A stretch of 7,471 nt of DNA from Actinomycetota bacterium. Lineage in GTDB: Bacteria; Actinomycetota; Thermoleophilia; Gaiellales; Gaiellaceae. The translations under genes were made by a program, and so were the position numbers. The notes under the pieces are model-generated. The model made no database searches. It was not told where the DNA came from and saw only the letters and a list, made by a program, of their open reading frames with translations. The stretch covers positions 1 to 7,471 of the forward strand of contig JACCRW010000234.1 in NCBI GenBank assembly GCA_013813345.1, read 5' to 3'. Below are positions 1 through 5,986 of the stretch, piece by piece; position 1 is the first letter of the stretch, and the number at the start of each line of letters is the position of its first letter.

Positions 1-427
1 CCGGCTCGAAACCGACGAGCGCGACGATCCCGACGAAGCCGAGGAGAATCCCGACGAGCCGCAATCCCGAGACGCGCTGGGTGTGGTCGACCCCTAGCGC
101 GAAGACCGCGGTGAAGATCGGCGCGGACGCATTGAGGATCGCGGCCAGCCCCGAATCGATGTACTGCTGGCCCCACGTGATCAGGAAGAACGGGAACGCC
201 GTGTTGAACGCGCCCATCAGCGCCAGCGGGACGACGTAGGCGCGCAGGCCGCCGAAGCCATTGCCGCGGAGCGCGACGTAGATACCGAGCGCGAGCGCAC
301 CGGAGGCGATCCGGAACAGGATCACCGTTGTCGGCGCCAGCTCCCGCAGCGCGATCTCGATGAAGAGAAACGACACTCCCCAGATCGCGGCGAGCGCGAG
401 CAGCATGATCAGGTGGCGGCGGCTCAC
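1..427 (-). CDS. EamA/DMT-family membrane transporter, N-terminal part (cut by window edge)
   Basis: Reverse-strand translation gives 142 codons of a hydrophobic protein starting VSRRHLIMLLALAAIWGVSF, typical of EamA (drug/metabolite transporter) proteins. Five membrane segments can be placed at about residues 8-25, 35-53, 65-84, 92-113 and 121-140. The stretch around residues 92-113 (SGLAAILNASAPIFTAVFA) is the usual end of the first EamA repeat. Full-length members have about 10 helices, so roughly half is seen and the C-terminus lies left of base 1. The GTG at 427-425 is chosen because an AAGGAGG (434-428) precedes it, although it directly abuts the start, closer than usual. An ATG at 406-404 (codon 8) is an alternative but lies too far from that site. 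Substrate cannot be predicted; family members export metabolites or amino acids. It is divergent from purL, and nothing shows a functional link to purine synthesis. Confidence 0.88.
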   Translation of the reverse strand, partial: MSRRHLIMLLALAAIWGVSFLFIEIALRELAPTTVILFRIASGALALGIYVALRGNGFGGLRAYVVPLALMGAFNTAFPFFLITWGQQYIDSGLAAILNASAPIFTAVFALGVDHTQRVSGLRLVGILLGFVGIVALVGFEP

Positions 428-441
428 CCTCCTTCCCAACG

Positions 442-454
442 CGGCGGCCGTCGT
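442..454 (+). promoter_or_regulatory. 13-mer shared with the purM upstream region (putative pur cis-element)
   Basis: The sequence CGGCGGCCGTCGT lies in the divergent gap before purL. It matches 12 of 13 bases of CGACGGCCGTCGT at 5969-5981 before purM. The 3' end of this copy is 38 nt before the GTG at 493, and that of the purM copy is 37 nt before its ATG. I found the 10-mer core CGGCCGTCGT at no other place in the window by eye. It could be an operator for a purine regulator. The GC-rich background makes chance similarity quite possible. Confidence 0.3.
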
Positions 455-467
455 CGGACTTCCCGGT

Positions 468-473
468 TAGAGT
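468..473 (+). promoter_or_regulatory. Putative -10 element (TAGAGT) for purL
   Basis: TAGAGT fits the actinobacterial -10 form TANNNT and stands out from the GC-rich surroundings. No convincing -35 is seen 16-18 nt upstream. Initiation about 7 nt downstream (near 480) would fall after the GTG at 472, which would favour GTG 493 as the purL start. The motif overlaps that first GTG. Confidence 0.4.
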
Positions 474-2568
474 GAACCACCTGGCTTCCGTCGTGGAACA
501 GCCCGTCCATCGAGCTCTCGGTCTCACCGATGGAGAGCTTGCGCGCATCGTCTCCTTGCTCGAGCGCGAGCCGAACGGCTTCGAGCTTGCGGTCTTCTCC
601 CTGCTCTGGTCCGAGCACTGCGGCTACAAGCATTCGGCTCTCCTCCTGAAGCGATTGCCCTCGACGGGTAAACGTGTCCTTCAGGGTCCAGGTGAGAACG
701 CGGGCGTGATCGACCTCGGCGAGGGGGAGGCGGTCTGCTTCAAGGTCGAGAGCCACAACCACCCCTCTGCAGTCGAGCCGTTCCAGGGAGCCGCGACTGG
801 GGTCGGCGGGATCCTGCGCGACATCATCGCGATGGGTGCGCGGCCCGTGGCGCTGCTCGACGGCCTCCGCTTCGCCGAGGGCGACCCGCGGTTCGACCGA
901 GCGGTGGCCGGGATCGGCGCGTACGGGAACTCGGTCGGCGTGCCCACGGTCGGCGGCGAGGCCGTCTTCGACGACGCGTACGCCGACAACGTGCTCGTGA
1001 ACGCGATGTGCGTCGGGCTGCTGCCGGCCGACAGAATCGCCACCGCAGGCGCGAGCGGCCCCGGCAACCTCGTCGTCCTCTACGGCGCCACCACCGGCCG
1101 CGACGGCATCGGCGGCGCCTCCGTGCTCGCGAGCGCCGAGCTCGGCGAGGACGATGCCGACAAGCGGCCGACGGTCCAGATCGGCGATCCGTTCACCGGC
1201 AAGAAGCTGCTCGAGGTCTCGCTTGAGCTCGTCGAGTCGGGGCTCGTCGAGTCGCTGCAGGACTGCGGCGCGGCCGGGCTCGCCTCCTCGCTCTCGGAGA
1301 TGGCACGCGAGACCGGGATCGACCTCGAGCTCGATCGCGTGCCGCTGCGCGAGGAGGGGATGGAGCCGTGGGAGGTGATGATCTCCGAGAGCCAGGAGCG
1401 GATGGTCGCGGTCGTCCGGCCGCAGATGTTGGCGGCGGTCGAGGCGCTCTGCGACCGCTGGGAGCTGCACCACGCCGTGATCGGAGCGGTGACGGATTCG
1501 GGCGTGCTGCGGGCGACGTGGGAGGGGGAGGTCGTCGGCGAGATCCCGGCCCGACTGCTCACCGACGAGTGCCCGCGCTACCGGATCGAGCCGCAGCCAC
1601 GGAAACCAAGTGACAGTCTGTTACTTGGCTCGCTCGACGCGCCCGCGCTGCCGCCCGCCCTCCTCGAGCTGCTCGGCACGCCGAACATTCGCAGCCGGGA
1701 GCCGATCTACCGCCGCTACGACTACCTGGTGGGGTCGCGGACGGTGCGTCGGCCCGGGCTCGATGCGGCCGTCTTGCGCCTGCGGCCCGGTTATCGCGGG
1801 CTGGCGGTCTCGCTCGACGGTCAGGGCCGGATGACGAGCCTCGACCCGCGCGCCGGTGGTGCGCTCGCCGTGCTCGAAGCGGCCCGCAACGTGGCCTGCG
1901 CCGGCGGCGAGCCGCTCGGCCTGACGGACTGCCTCAACTTCGGCAACCCGGAGAAGTCCGAGATCGCCTGGGAGCTCGCGGAGGCGATTGAGGGGATGGC
2001 GCTCGCCTGCGAGGCGCTCGGCGTCCCGATCGTCTCCGGCAACGTCTCGCTCTACAACGAGACCGACGGACGCGCGATCCATCCGACCCCCGTCGTTGGC
2101 TGCGTCGGCCTCGTTCCGGACGTCCGCGCCGTCCCCGCGGCCTGGCGCGAGGGCAACGTGATCCTGCTCGCCAGCGCCTCACCTGTGTCACTCGCCGGCT
2201 CGGAGTACCAGGCCTGCTACGGCGAGGTCGGCGGCAGGCTGCCGCAGCTCGACCTCGCCGCGGAGGCTTCGCTCGTCGAATTCCTCTGGCGCGCCGCGCC
2301 GTCCTGCTCGCTCATCCACGACGCCTCCGAGGGCGGGCTCGCGGTCTCCCTCGCGGAGGCGGCGATCTTCAGCGGGCGTGGTGCGAAGGTCGAGCTGCCC
2401 GAGGATGCGCGGGCGTGGTTTGGCGAAGGTGGCGGCCAGGCCGTGCTCGCGTGCGCGCCGGAGCAGGTTGACGGTCTGGGCGGCGTGCCGCTGCGCGAGC
2501 TCGGCGTCGTCGGCGGCGACAAGCTGCTCGGGATCCCGGTCGCGGCGCTCGCGGAGGCCCGGACGTAG
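472..2568 (+). CDS. purL: Phosphoribosylformylglycinamidine synthase, small PurL subunit
   Basis: PurL converts FGAR, ATP and ammonia to FGAM (step 4 of purine synthesis) in the cytoplasm. At 698 residues from GTG 472 it is the small form without a glutaminase domain, so it should act in a complex with PurQ and PurS, neither of which is in this window. Numbered from GTG 472, family motifs appear in order: WSEHCGYKHS (46-55, conserved His49), ESHNHPSAVEPFQGAATGVG (93-112), GATTGRDGIGGAS (205-217), DPFTGKKLLE (239-248), DCGAAGLASSL (264-274), then the second half with DCLNFGNPEKSE (486-497), VSGNVSLYNET (521-531) and DASEGGLAVSLAEA (617-630). Both AIRS-like halves are complete. The start is uncertain: neither GTG 472 nor the in-frame GTG 493 has a good ribosome binding site. 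Family N-termini begin near VHRALGLTD and a -10-like box overlaps GTG 472, both favouring 493. The stop overlaps the purF start by one base. A 9-bp hairpin with a TTA codon lies in the linker (1606-1628). Confidence 0.96.
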   Translation: MNHLASVVEQPVHRALGLTDGELARIVSLLEREPNGFELAVFSLLWSEHCGYKHSALLLKRLPSTGKRVLQGPGENAGVIDLGEGEAVCFKVESHNHPSAVEPFQGAATGVGGILRDIIAMGARPVALLDGLRFAEGDPRFDRAVAGIGAYGNSVGVPTVGGEAVFDDAYADNVLVNAMCVGLLPADRIATAGASGPGNLVVLYGATTGRDGIGGASVLASAELGEDDADKRPTVQIGDPFTGKKLLEVSLELVESGLVESLQDCGAAGLASSLSEMARETGIDLELDRVPLREEGMEPWEVMISESQERMVAVVRPQMLAAVEALCDRWELHHAVIGAVTDSGVLRATWEGEVVGEIPARLLTDECPRYRIEPQPRKPSDSLLLGSLDAPALPPALLELLGTPNIRSREPIYRRYDYLVGSRTVRRPGLDAAVLRLRPGYRGLAVSLDGQGRMTSLDPRAGGALAVLEAARNVACAGGEPLGLTDCLNFGNPEKSEIAWELAEAIEGMALACEALGVPIVSGNVSLYNETDGRAIHPTPVVGCVGLVPDVRAVPAAWREGNVILLASASPVSLAGSEYQACYGEVGGRLPQLDLAAEASLVEFLWRAAPSCSLIHDASEGGLAVSLAEAAIFSGRGAKVELPEDARAWFGEGGGQAVLACAPEQVDGLGGVPLRELGVVGGDKLLGIPVAALAEART
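1606..1628. repeat. Small palindrome (9-bp stem, 5-nt loop) inside purL
   Basis: CCAAGTGAC (1606-1614) pairs with GTTACTTGG (1620-1628), with one G-U pair as RNA and loop AGTCT. The surrounding stretch from about 1601 is clearly AT-richer than flanking codons. In frame it encodes PSDSLLLG in the linker between the two PurL halves and includes TTA at 1621-1623, the only in-frame TTA I found in purL. Its core TGACAGTCTGT resembles GGACAGTCCCTGT at 5922-5934. It may be a small repeat element tolerated in-frame, or chance. Confidence 0.55.
2553..2557 (+). promoter_or_regulatory. Ribosome binding site of purF (GGAGG)
   Basis: GGAGG sits 10 nt before the purF GTG, inside the last codons of purL. 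It supports the GTG at 2568, which puts the catalytic cysteine directly after the initiator. With the one-base overlap TAGTG, this suggests translational coupling of purF to purL. Confidence 0.7.
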
Positions 2569-3959
2569 TGTGCGGCGTCTTCGGAATCCGTTCGAGCGAC
2601 CGCGACGTCGCGCGGCTCACCTACTTCGGCCTCTTCGCGCTCCAGCATCGCGGCCAGGAATCCGCCGGGATCGCGGTCTCGAATCGCGGCCGGCTGACGG
2701 TCGTTCGCGAGATGGGGCTCGTCGCACAGGTCTTCGACGAGGAGAGCCTGCAGGCCCTCCCGGGCGACGTCGCGATCGGGCATGCGCGCTACTCGACCAC
2801 GGGCTCGAGCCGCTGGTCGAACGCGCAGCCGCTCGTCCAGCACGGAAAGGCGCGGACGGTCGCGCTCGGCCACAATGGCAACCTCACGAACACGAGCGAG
2901 CTGCGGGCGGCGCTGGCGGCTGAGCGGATCGCGCTCGGCACGACCTCCGACACCGAGGCGATCGGCGCCCTGATCGCCCACGACCCGTCGCCGCTAGCGC
3001 AGGCCGTTGCGAGCACGATGTCGCGGCTCGAAGGTGCCTACTCCGTCGTTCTGCTCTCGGAGGGGAAGCTCGTGGGCTTTCGCGATCCGCATGGGATCCG
3101 GCCGCTCGCGCTCGGTCGCCTTGCCAATGAGCACGGCAGCGACGACTGGGTGCTGGCATCAGAGACGTGCGCGCTCGACCTGATCGGCGCGCGCTTCGAC
3201 CGCGAGGTTCGTCCGGGAGAGCTCGTCGTGATCGACGAGCACGGGCTCGAGTCGATCCAGGCGCTGCCGGAGGGCCGGCAGGCGCTCTGCATCTTCGAGC
3301 ACGTCTACTTCGCCCGACCCGACTCCACGCTCGCGGGCTCGGAGGTGCATGGGGTGCGTTTGCGGATGGGCGAGCGGCTCGCCGTCGAGGCGCCGGTCGA
3401 GGCCGATCTCGTGATGCCGATCCCGGATTCGGGCACACCCGCGGCGGTCGGCTACTCGCGCGCGTCGGGAATCCCGTTCACCGAGGGACTGATCAAGAAC
3501 CGCTACGTCGGTCGGACGTTCATCGAGCCCGACCAGGGGCTCCGCGAGCAGGGGATCAAGCTCAAGTTCAACCCGCTCGCGGAGGTGAGCGGCGAGCGGC
3601 TCGTGATCGTCGACGACTCGATCGTCCGCGGCTCCACGATGCGCCAGCTCGTCGCGATGCTGCAGGACGCCGGCGCCCGCGAGGTGCACGTGCGGATCTC
3701 CTCGCCCCCGATCGTCTCTCCCTGCTACTACGGGATCGACTTCGCGGACGTCGAGCAGCTCGCCGCCTCGCGCCGCACTCCCGAGGAGCTGTGCGAGCTG
3801 ATCGGCGCCACCTCGCTCCACCACCTGTCGCTCGAGGGCATGCAGGCCGCGACCCGACTTCCCGAGCAGTCGGTCTGCCGCGCCTGTTTTACGCGCTCCT
3901 ATCCGACCCGTGTTCCGCTCGACGAAAACGTTGCGAAGCTCCGATTCGAGCGCGTCTAG
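2568..3959 (+). CDS. purF: Amidophosphoribosyltransferase
   Basis: PurF makes 5-phosphoribosylamine from PRPP and glutamine, the committed first step of purine synthesis. It has 463 residues, normal for the family. The N-terminal class II glutamine amidotransferase begins MCGVFGI; Cys2 becomes the N-terminal nucleophile after Met removal, so no propeptide is predicted. Other amidotransferase motifs are QHRGQESAGIA (26-36), GHARYSTTG (71-79) and GHNGNLTN (101-108). The C-terminal phosphoribosyltransferase domain has PDSGTPAAVGY (286-296) and the PRPP-binding motif VIVDDSIVRGSTM (346-358). Four cysteines, Cys241 (CIFEHVYFARPDS), Cys386 (SPCYYGID), Cys437 and Cys440 (CRAC), match the [4Fe-4S] ligands of the Bacillus-type enzyme, so an iron-sulfur protein is inferred. 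The GTG start overlaps the purL stop by one base, indicating an operon. The stop TAG overlaps the opposing gene's stop within CTAG (3956-3959), leaving no room for a terminator. Confidence 0.97.
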   Translation: MCGVFGIRSSDRDVARLTYFGLFALQHRGQESAGIAVSNRGRLTVVREMGLVAQVFDEESLQALPGDVAIGHARYSTTGSSRWSNAQPLVQHGKARTVALGHNGNLTNTSELRAALAAERIALGTTSDTEAIGALIAHDPSPLAQAVASTMSRLEGAYSVVLLSEGKLVGFRDPHGIRPLALGRLANEHGSDDWVLASETCALDLIGARFDREVRPGELVVIDEHGLESIQALPEGRQALCIFEHVYFARPDSTLAGSEVHGVRLRMGERLAVEAPVEADLVMPIPDSGTPAAVGYSRASGIPFTEGLIKNRYVGRTFIEPDQGLREQGIKLKFNPLAEVSGERLVIVDDSIVRGSTMRQLVAMLQDAGAREVHVRISSPPIVSPCYYGIDFADVEQLAASRRTPEELCELIGATSLHHLSLEGMQAATRLPEQSVCRACFTRSYPTRVPLDENVAKLRFERV

Positions 3960-4354
3960 GAAAGCTCGAGGTCGAACCAGACGCGGTGCTCGCCGGAGCG
4001 GGTGACGCCCCAGCGATCGGCGAGCGAGTCGAGGAGGGCGAGGCCGCGGCCGGAGGTCGCCTCCTCGCCCGGCATCGAGACGTCGCGGGGCTCGAAGCCG
4101 TTGCCGCGGTCGCCGATCTCGACGTGCACCCGGTCGTCGAAGACCTCGAGCTCGAGCGTGATCCGGCCGTCGCCGCCGCCGTACTTGACCCCGTTCGCCA
4201 GCAGCTCGCTGACGAGCATCCGCAGCGCGAAGCGCGCCTCAGGGTGGCCGGCAAGGGCGTCCACGCGATCGACGGCTCGCCGCGCTTCGACGATCGCCGC
4301 CGTCTCGGCGGGTAGCGACAGATCGAGTCGCCGTTTTCCTCTACCGTCTCGCAT
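3956..4354 (-). CDS. ATP-binding anti-sigma-type regulator (HATPase fold, RsbW/SpoIIAB-like)
   Basis: This 132-residue protein has the GHKL ATPase fold of anti-sigma serine kinases. The N box is LVSELLANGVKYG (47-59, with Glu50 and Asn54), the G1 box is DRGNGFEP (82-89) and the G2 box is SGRGLALLDSLADRWGV (101-117). The end, HRVWFDLEL, is typical of actinobacterial stand-alone ATP-binding regulators. Such proteins bind ATP and control a sigma factor or phosphorylate an anti-anti-sigma partner. No sigma factor or STAS-domain gene is present here, so the partner is unknown and kinase activity is inferred only. The ATG at 4354 has no clear ribosome binding site, and a terminator-like hairpin ends just before it. 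It follows ctaG by 38 bp on the same strand and converges on purF with a 4-bp overlap. Confidence 0.85.
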   Translation of the reverse strand: MRDGRGKRRLDLSLPAETAAIVEARRAVDRVDALAGHPEARFALRMLVSELLANGVKYGGGDGRITLELEVFDDRVHVEIGDRGNGFEPRDVSMPGEEATSGRGLALLDSLADRWGVTRSGEHRVWFDLELS

Positions 4355-4356
4355 GC

Positions 4357-4382
4357 CAAGAAAACCCGACCGGCAGCGGGTT
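4357..4382 (-). terminator. Terminator-like hairpin between ctaG and the ATPase gene
   Basis: Read on the minus strand, AACCCG (4382-4377) and CGGGTT (4368-4363) form a 6-bp stem with an 8-nt loop, followed by TTCTT, so the T-rich tract reads TTTTCTT. This looks like a modest intrinsic terminator after ctaG. The tract ends only 2 nt before the ATPase ATG at 4354, so it could instead act as an attenuator or leader hairpin. Confidence 0.5.
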
Positions 4383-4392
4383 GGTTACGCCG

Positions 4393-5253
4393 TCAGCGCC
4401 GGTTGGCGAGCTCGTGCGCCCGCCCGTAGCGAACGGCGCGGCGAACAGCGCGTGGGTCGAGGCCGCGCTCCAGCAGCTCCTGTCGCACCTCGCCTTCGCG
4501 CGCGAGCCGCAGGAAGAGGAGCGCGAGCGCCGCGATCGTGACGAGCGAGCCTTCGAGCATCATCACGGCACCGGCGTGGCCCTGGTCGCGCAGCGGCGAG
4601 ATCCCCCAGAGCTCGTCGCCCGCTGCGTAGATCCCGTAGAAGACCGCTCCCGACCAGAGGAAGATGTTGCCGAGCACCGTCTCCACGAGGCGGACGACGG
4701 CGATGTAGGCGAGCTTCGCGCCTGTGCCGAACCACTCCGGGGCGGGGAGCGTCTCCAGCACCGGCAGCCACATGATCGCGCCCGCAGTGAAGAAGGCGAT
4801 GTGCTCCAGCGCGTGGACGGAGCTGTGCCGGACGGCCGCCTCGTAAAGAAACGGCAGGTGCCAGACGTAGAGGTTCACCGCCCAGAGCGGGAGCGCCAGT
4901 GCGGGGTTCGCGAGCACGCGGAGGCGCTCGACCGGCCGGAGCGCGAGCAGCGGGCGCAGGATCGGCCCGGTCAGCCCGGCCAGCAGGCAGAGCGGCGCCA
5001 GGTCGCCGACCAGCACGTGTTGGAGCATGTGGAAGCTGAAGAGCTCGCGCTCGCCGATCGCCGCGACGGGGGAGGCGAACGCGAGGAGGAGGAGCACGAT
5101 CCCGACCGCGAAGACGAGGAGGCGCCAGCGGGGAACCGACGTCCCGCGCCTTCGGAGAGTCCGCACCCGTTGGCCGTAGGCGAGCGCAATCAGGAGCACC
5201 GGTGCGAGCTGGAGCGGATCGAGCGTCCAACTCGTCAGCAATGACGGTTCCAT
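4393..5253 (-). CDS. ctaG: CtaG-like cytochrome c oxidase assembly membrane protein (Caa3_CtaG family)
   Basis: This 286-residue polytopic membrane protein matches the Caa3_CtaG family, named for the Bacillus protein needed for caa3 oxidase and thought to help copper delivery or assembly. About seven membrane segments can be placed near residues 12-27, 44-65, 75-96, 116-137, 147-167, 181-207 and 226-249. Family-typical histidine motifs are SFHMLQHVLVGDLAPL (73-88), HALEHIAFFTAGA (147-159) and RDQGHAGAVMMLEG (222-235); the intramembrane His residues are candidate metal ligands. The tail from about 250 is charged and probably cytoplasmic. It is unrelated to the Cox11 proteins also called CtaG. 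ATG 5253 lies 6 nt after a -10-like TAGAGT on the same strand, suggesting a leaderless mRNA; the only ribosome-site-like bases, GGAG, end 2 nt from the ATG. It is divergent from the VOC gene. No oxidase subunit gene lies in the window. Confidence 0.88.
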   Translation of the reverse strand: MEPSLLTSWTLDPLQLAPVLLIALAYGQRVRTLRRRGTSVPRWRLLVFAVGIVLLLLAFASPVAAIGERELFSFHMLQHVLVGDLAPLCLLAGLTGPILRPLLALRPVERLRVLANPALALPLWAVNLYVWHLPFLYEAAVRHSSVHALEHIAFFTAGAIMWLPVLETLPAPEWFGTGAKLAYIAVVRLVETVLGNIFLWSGAVFYGIYAAGDELWGISPLRDQGHAGAVMMLEGSLVTIAALALLFLRLAREGEVRQELLERGLDPRAVRRAVRYGRAHELANRR

Positions 5254-5269
5254 CGCTCCACTCTAGAAT
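5241..5269 (+). promoter_or_regulatory. Putative promoter of the VOC gene (-35 ATGACG, -10 TAGAAT)
   Basis: ATGACG (5241-5246, 4 of 6 to TTGACA), a 17-nt spacer and TAGAAT (5264-5269) make the best promoter match in the window. The GTG of the VOC gene starts 9 nt after the -10, so the transcript would be leaderless or nearly so. The -35 lies inside the first codons of ctaG. Confidence 0.5.
5260..5265 (-). promoter_or_regulatory. Putative -10 element (TAGAGT) for ctaG, overlapping the opposing -10
   Basis: On the minus strand TAGAGT (5265-5260) shares its leading TA with the plus-strand TAGAAT, both built on TCTAGA (5262-5267). The ctaG ATG follows 6 nt later, the expected position for a leaderless start. 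No clear -35 is seen. Confidence 0.42.
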
Positions 5270-5278
5270 CAGCAGTCC

Positions 5279-5890
5279 GTGCGCCTCTTCCACTACCACC
5301 TCGTCACGAGCCGCGTGCGCGAGGTGGAGGCCCGGTACATCGGTAAGCTCGGTTTCGGGCTCGTGGCGCGGCACGGACGGATCGGCGAGGACTACCAGTC
5401 CGTCGAGCCCGGCGTTCCCTGGGAGGAGCTCGACCAGCTTGGCTTCAGGCTCAGGCTCTCCGAGCTCGAGCGTGGCTCGGTCAACGTCGTCGTTCAGCCG
5501 GGACAGTGGGAGCTGCCTCGGGTCGATCACGTCGGCCTTGCGCTCGACGAGGAGGAGTTCGACGACCTGGTCGACCGGGCGACGAGGAAGGAGCTGCGAA
5601 TCCAGGCCCATGGAGGGCGGCGCACCTTCGTGGCGACGAACGTGGGCTACCGGCTCGAGATCCATCCTCCCCGCGAGTGGCTGGAGGAGATGCTCGGCTC
5701 GAGCGCCGAGTTCGCGCTCACGGAGCTGCACCTGCTCTCCGAGGATCCGGGAGCGAAGGCGGCCGTGCTGGCGGAGCTGCTCCACCTCGACCGCGACGGT
5801 GGCGACGTTCAGGTCGGCAGCACGCTCGTTCGCTTCCTCCCCGACGGCCCGCCCGGACGGCCACAGCTCCAAGCCGAGCTCTTCACCTAG
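5279..5890 (+). CDS. VOC-superfamily (glyoxalase-like) protein, function unknown
   Basis: This 203-residue protein has a paired vicinal-oxygen-chelate layout. The N-terminal module begins FHYHLVTSRVREVEARYIGK (4-23) and continues to VNVVVQPG (68-75). A second module starts RVDHVGLALDEEEFDDLV (81-98) and reaches RTFVATNVGYRLEIHPP (115-131). His84 and Glu127 sit where VOC metal ligands usually are, with His7 another candidate. A third stretch, AEFALTELHLLSEDPGAK (143-160), looks like the start of a further beta-alpha unit, ending RFLPDGPPGRPQLQAELF. VOC members include lyases, dioxygenases, isomerases and antibiotic-binding proteins, and the substrate here cannot be told. GTG 5279 is the only plausible start, 9 nt after a -10-like TAGAAT, with no ribosome binding site. 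The stop TAG (5888-5890) lies in the left arm of a 17-bp hairpin. It sits between ctaG and purM on the purM strand, but purM has its own putative promoter. Confidence 0.8.
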   Translation: MRLFHYHLVTSRVREVEARYIGKLGFGLVARHGRIGEDYQSVEPGVPWEELDQLGFRLRLSELERGSVNVVVQPGQWELPRVDHVGLALDEEEFDDLVDRATRKELRIQAHGGRRTFVATNVGYRLEIHPPREWLEEMLGSSAEFALTELHLLSEDPGAKAAVLAELLHLDRDGGDVQVGSTLVRFLPDGPPGRPQLQAELFT

Positions 5891-5922
5891 GCCGAAGTTC
5901 CCTGCGGGAACTTCGGCCTAGG
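5886..5922. repeat. Perfect 17-bp inverted repeat, 3-nt loop, at the VOC gene end
   Basis: CCTAGGCCGAAGTTCCC (5886-5902) pairs perfectly with its complement at 5906-5922 around loop TGC. The stem ends abruptly on both sides. The VOC stop codon lies in the left arm. No T-tract follows, so a canonical intrinsic terminator is not supported. It may still block or stabilise the 3' end of the VOC transcript, or be a REP/MITE-like palindromic element. Confidence 0.85.
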
Positions 5923-5935
5923 GACAGTCCCTGTC
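5920..5935. repeat. Overlapping small palindromes (AGGGACAGTCCCT / GACAGTCCCTGTC)
   Basis: Next to the long hairpin, AGGGAC-A-GTCCCT (5920-5932) is a perfect odd palindrome and overlaps GACAG-TCC-CTGTC (5923-5935), a 5-bp stem with 3-nt loop. The two are mutually exclusive folds. The core resembles the palindrome in purL at 1612-1620. Confidence 0.6.
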
Positions 5936-5968
5936 AACCCACGCTGACGGCGCTGCGCGAGCGGGTTC

Positions 5969-5980
5969 CGACGGCCGTCG
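5969..5980. promoter_or_regulatory. 12-bp perfect palindrome before purM (candidate operator)
   Basis: CGACGGCCGTCG is a perfect palindrome directly abutting the putative -10 at 5981, a typical operator position. With the next T it forms the 13-mer shared at 12 of 13 bases with 442-454 before purL. The purL copy loses the symmetry at one base. The role is inferred from position only. Confidence 0.35.
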
Positions 5981-5986
5981 TAGACT
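5981..5986 (+). promoter_or_regulatory. Putative -10 element (TAGACT) for purM
   Basis: TAGACT fits TANNNT and lies 32 nt before the purM ATG. Initiation near 5993 would give a leader of about 26 nt containing the hairpin at 6001-6015. No TTGACA-like -35 is visible at 16-18 nt, so regulated or weak activity is possible. Confidence 0.42.

Noticed and set aside
433..464. CTTCCC direct repeat in the EamA-purL gap
   Set aside because: Only 6 bp, two copies, one of which is simply the complement of the EamA ribosome binding region; likely chance.
424..1473. 349-residue minus-strand open frame opposite purL
   Set aside because: Antisense shadow of purL: Arg/Asp/Glu/Leu/Val-rich low-complexity translation with no recognisable domain, expected in GC-rich DNA.
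3167..4315. 382-residue plus-strand open frame over the purF end and the ATPase gene
   Set aside because: Arg/Ala-rich shadow spanning two convergent genes; no domain and no credible start.
4385..5872. 495-residue minus-strand open frame across the VOC gene and ctaG
   Set aside because: It overlaps two well-supported genes in other frames and its translation turns into Ala/Arg/Pro-rich text without motifs.
5886..5935. Standard intrinsic terminator after the VOC gene
   Set aside because: The hairpin is strong but no T-tract follows on either strand, so I list it as a repeat rather than a terminator.
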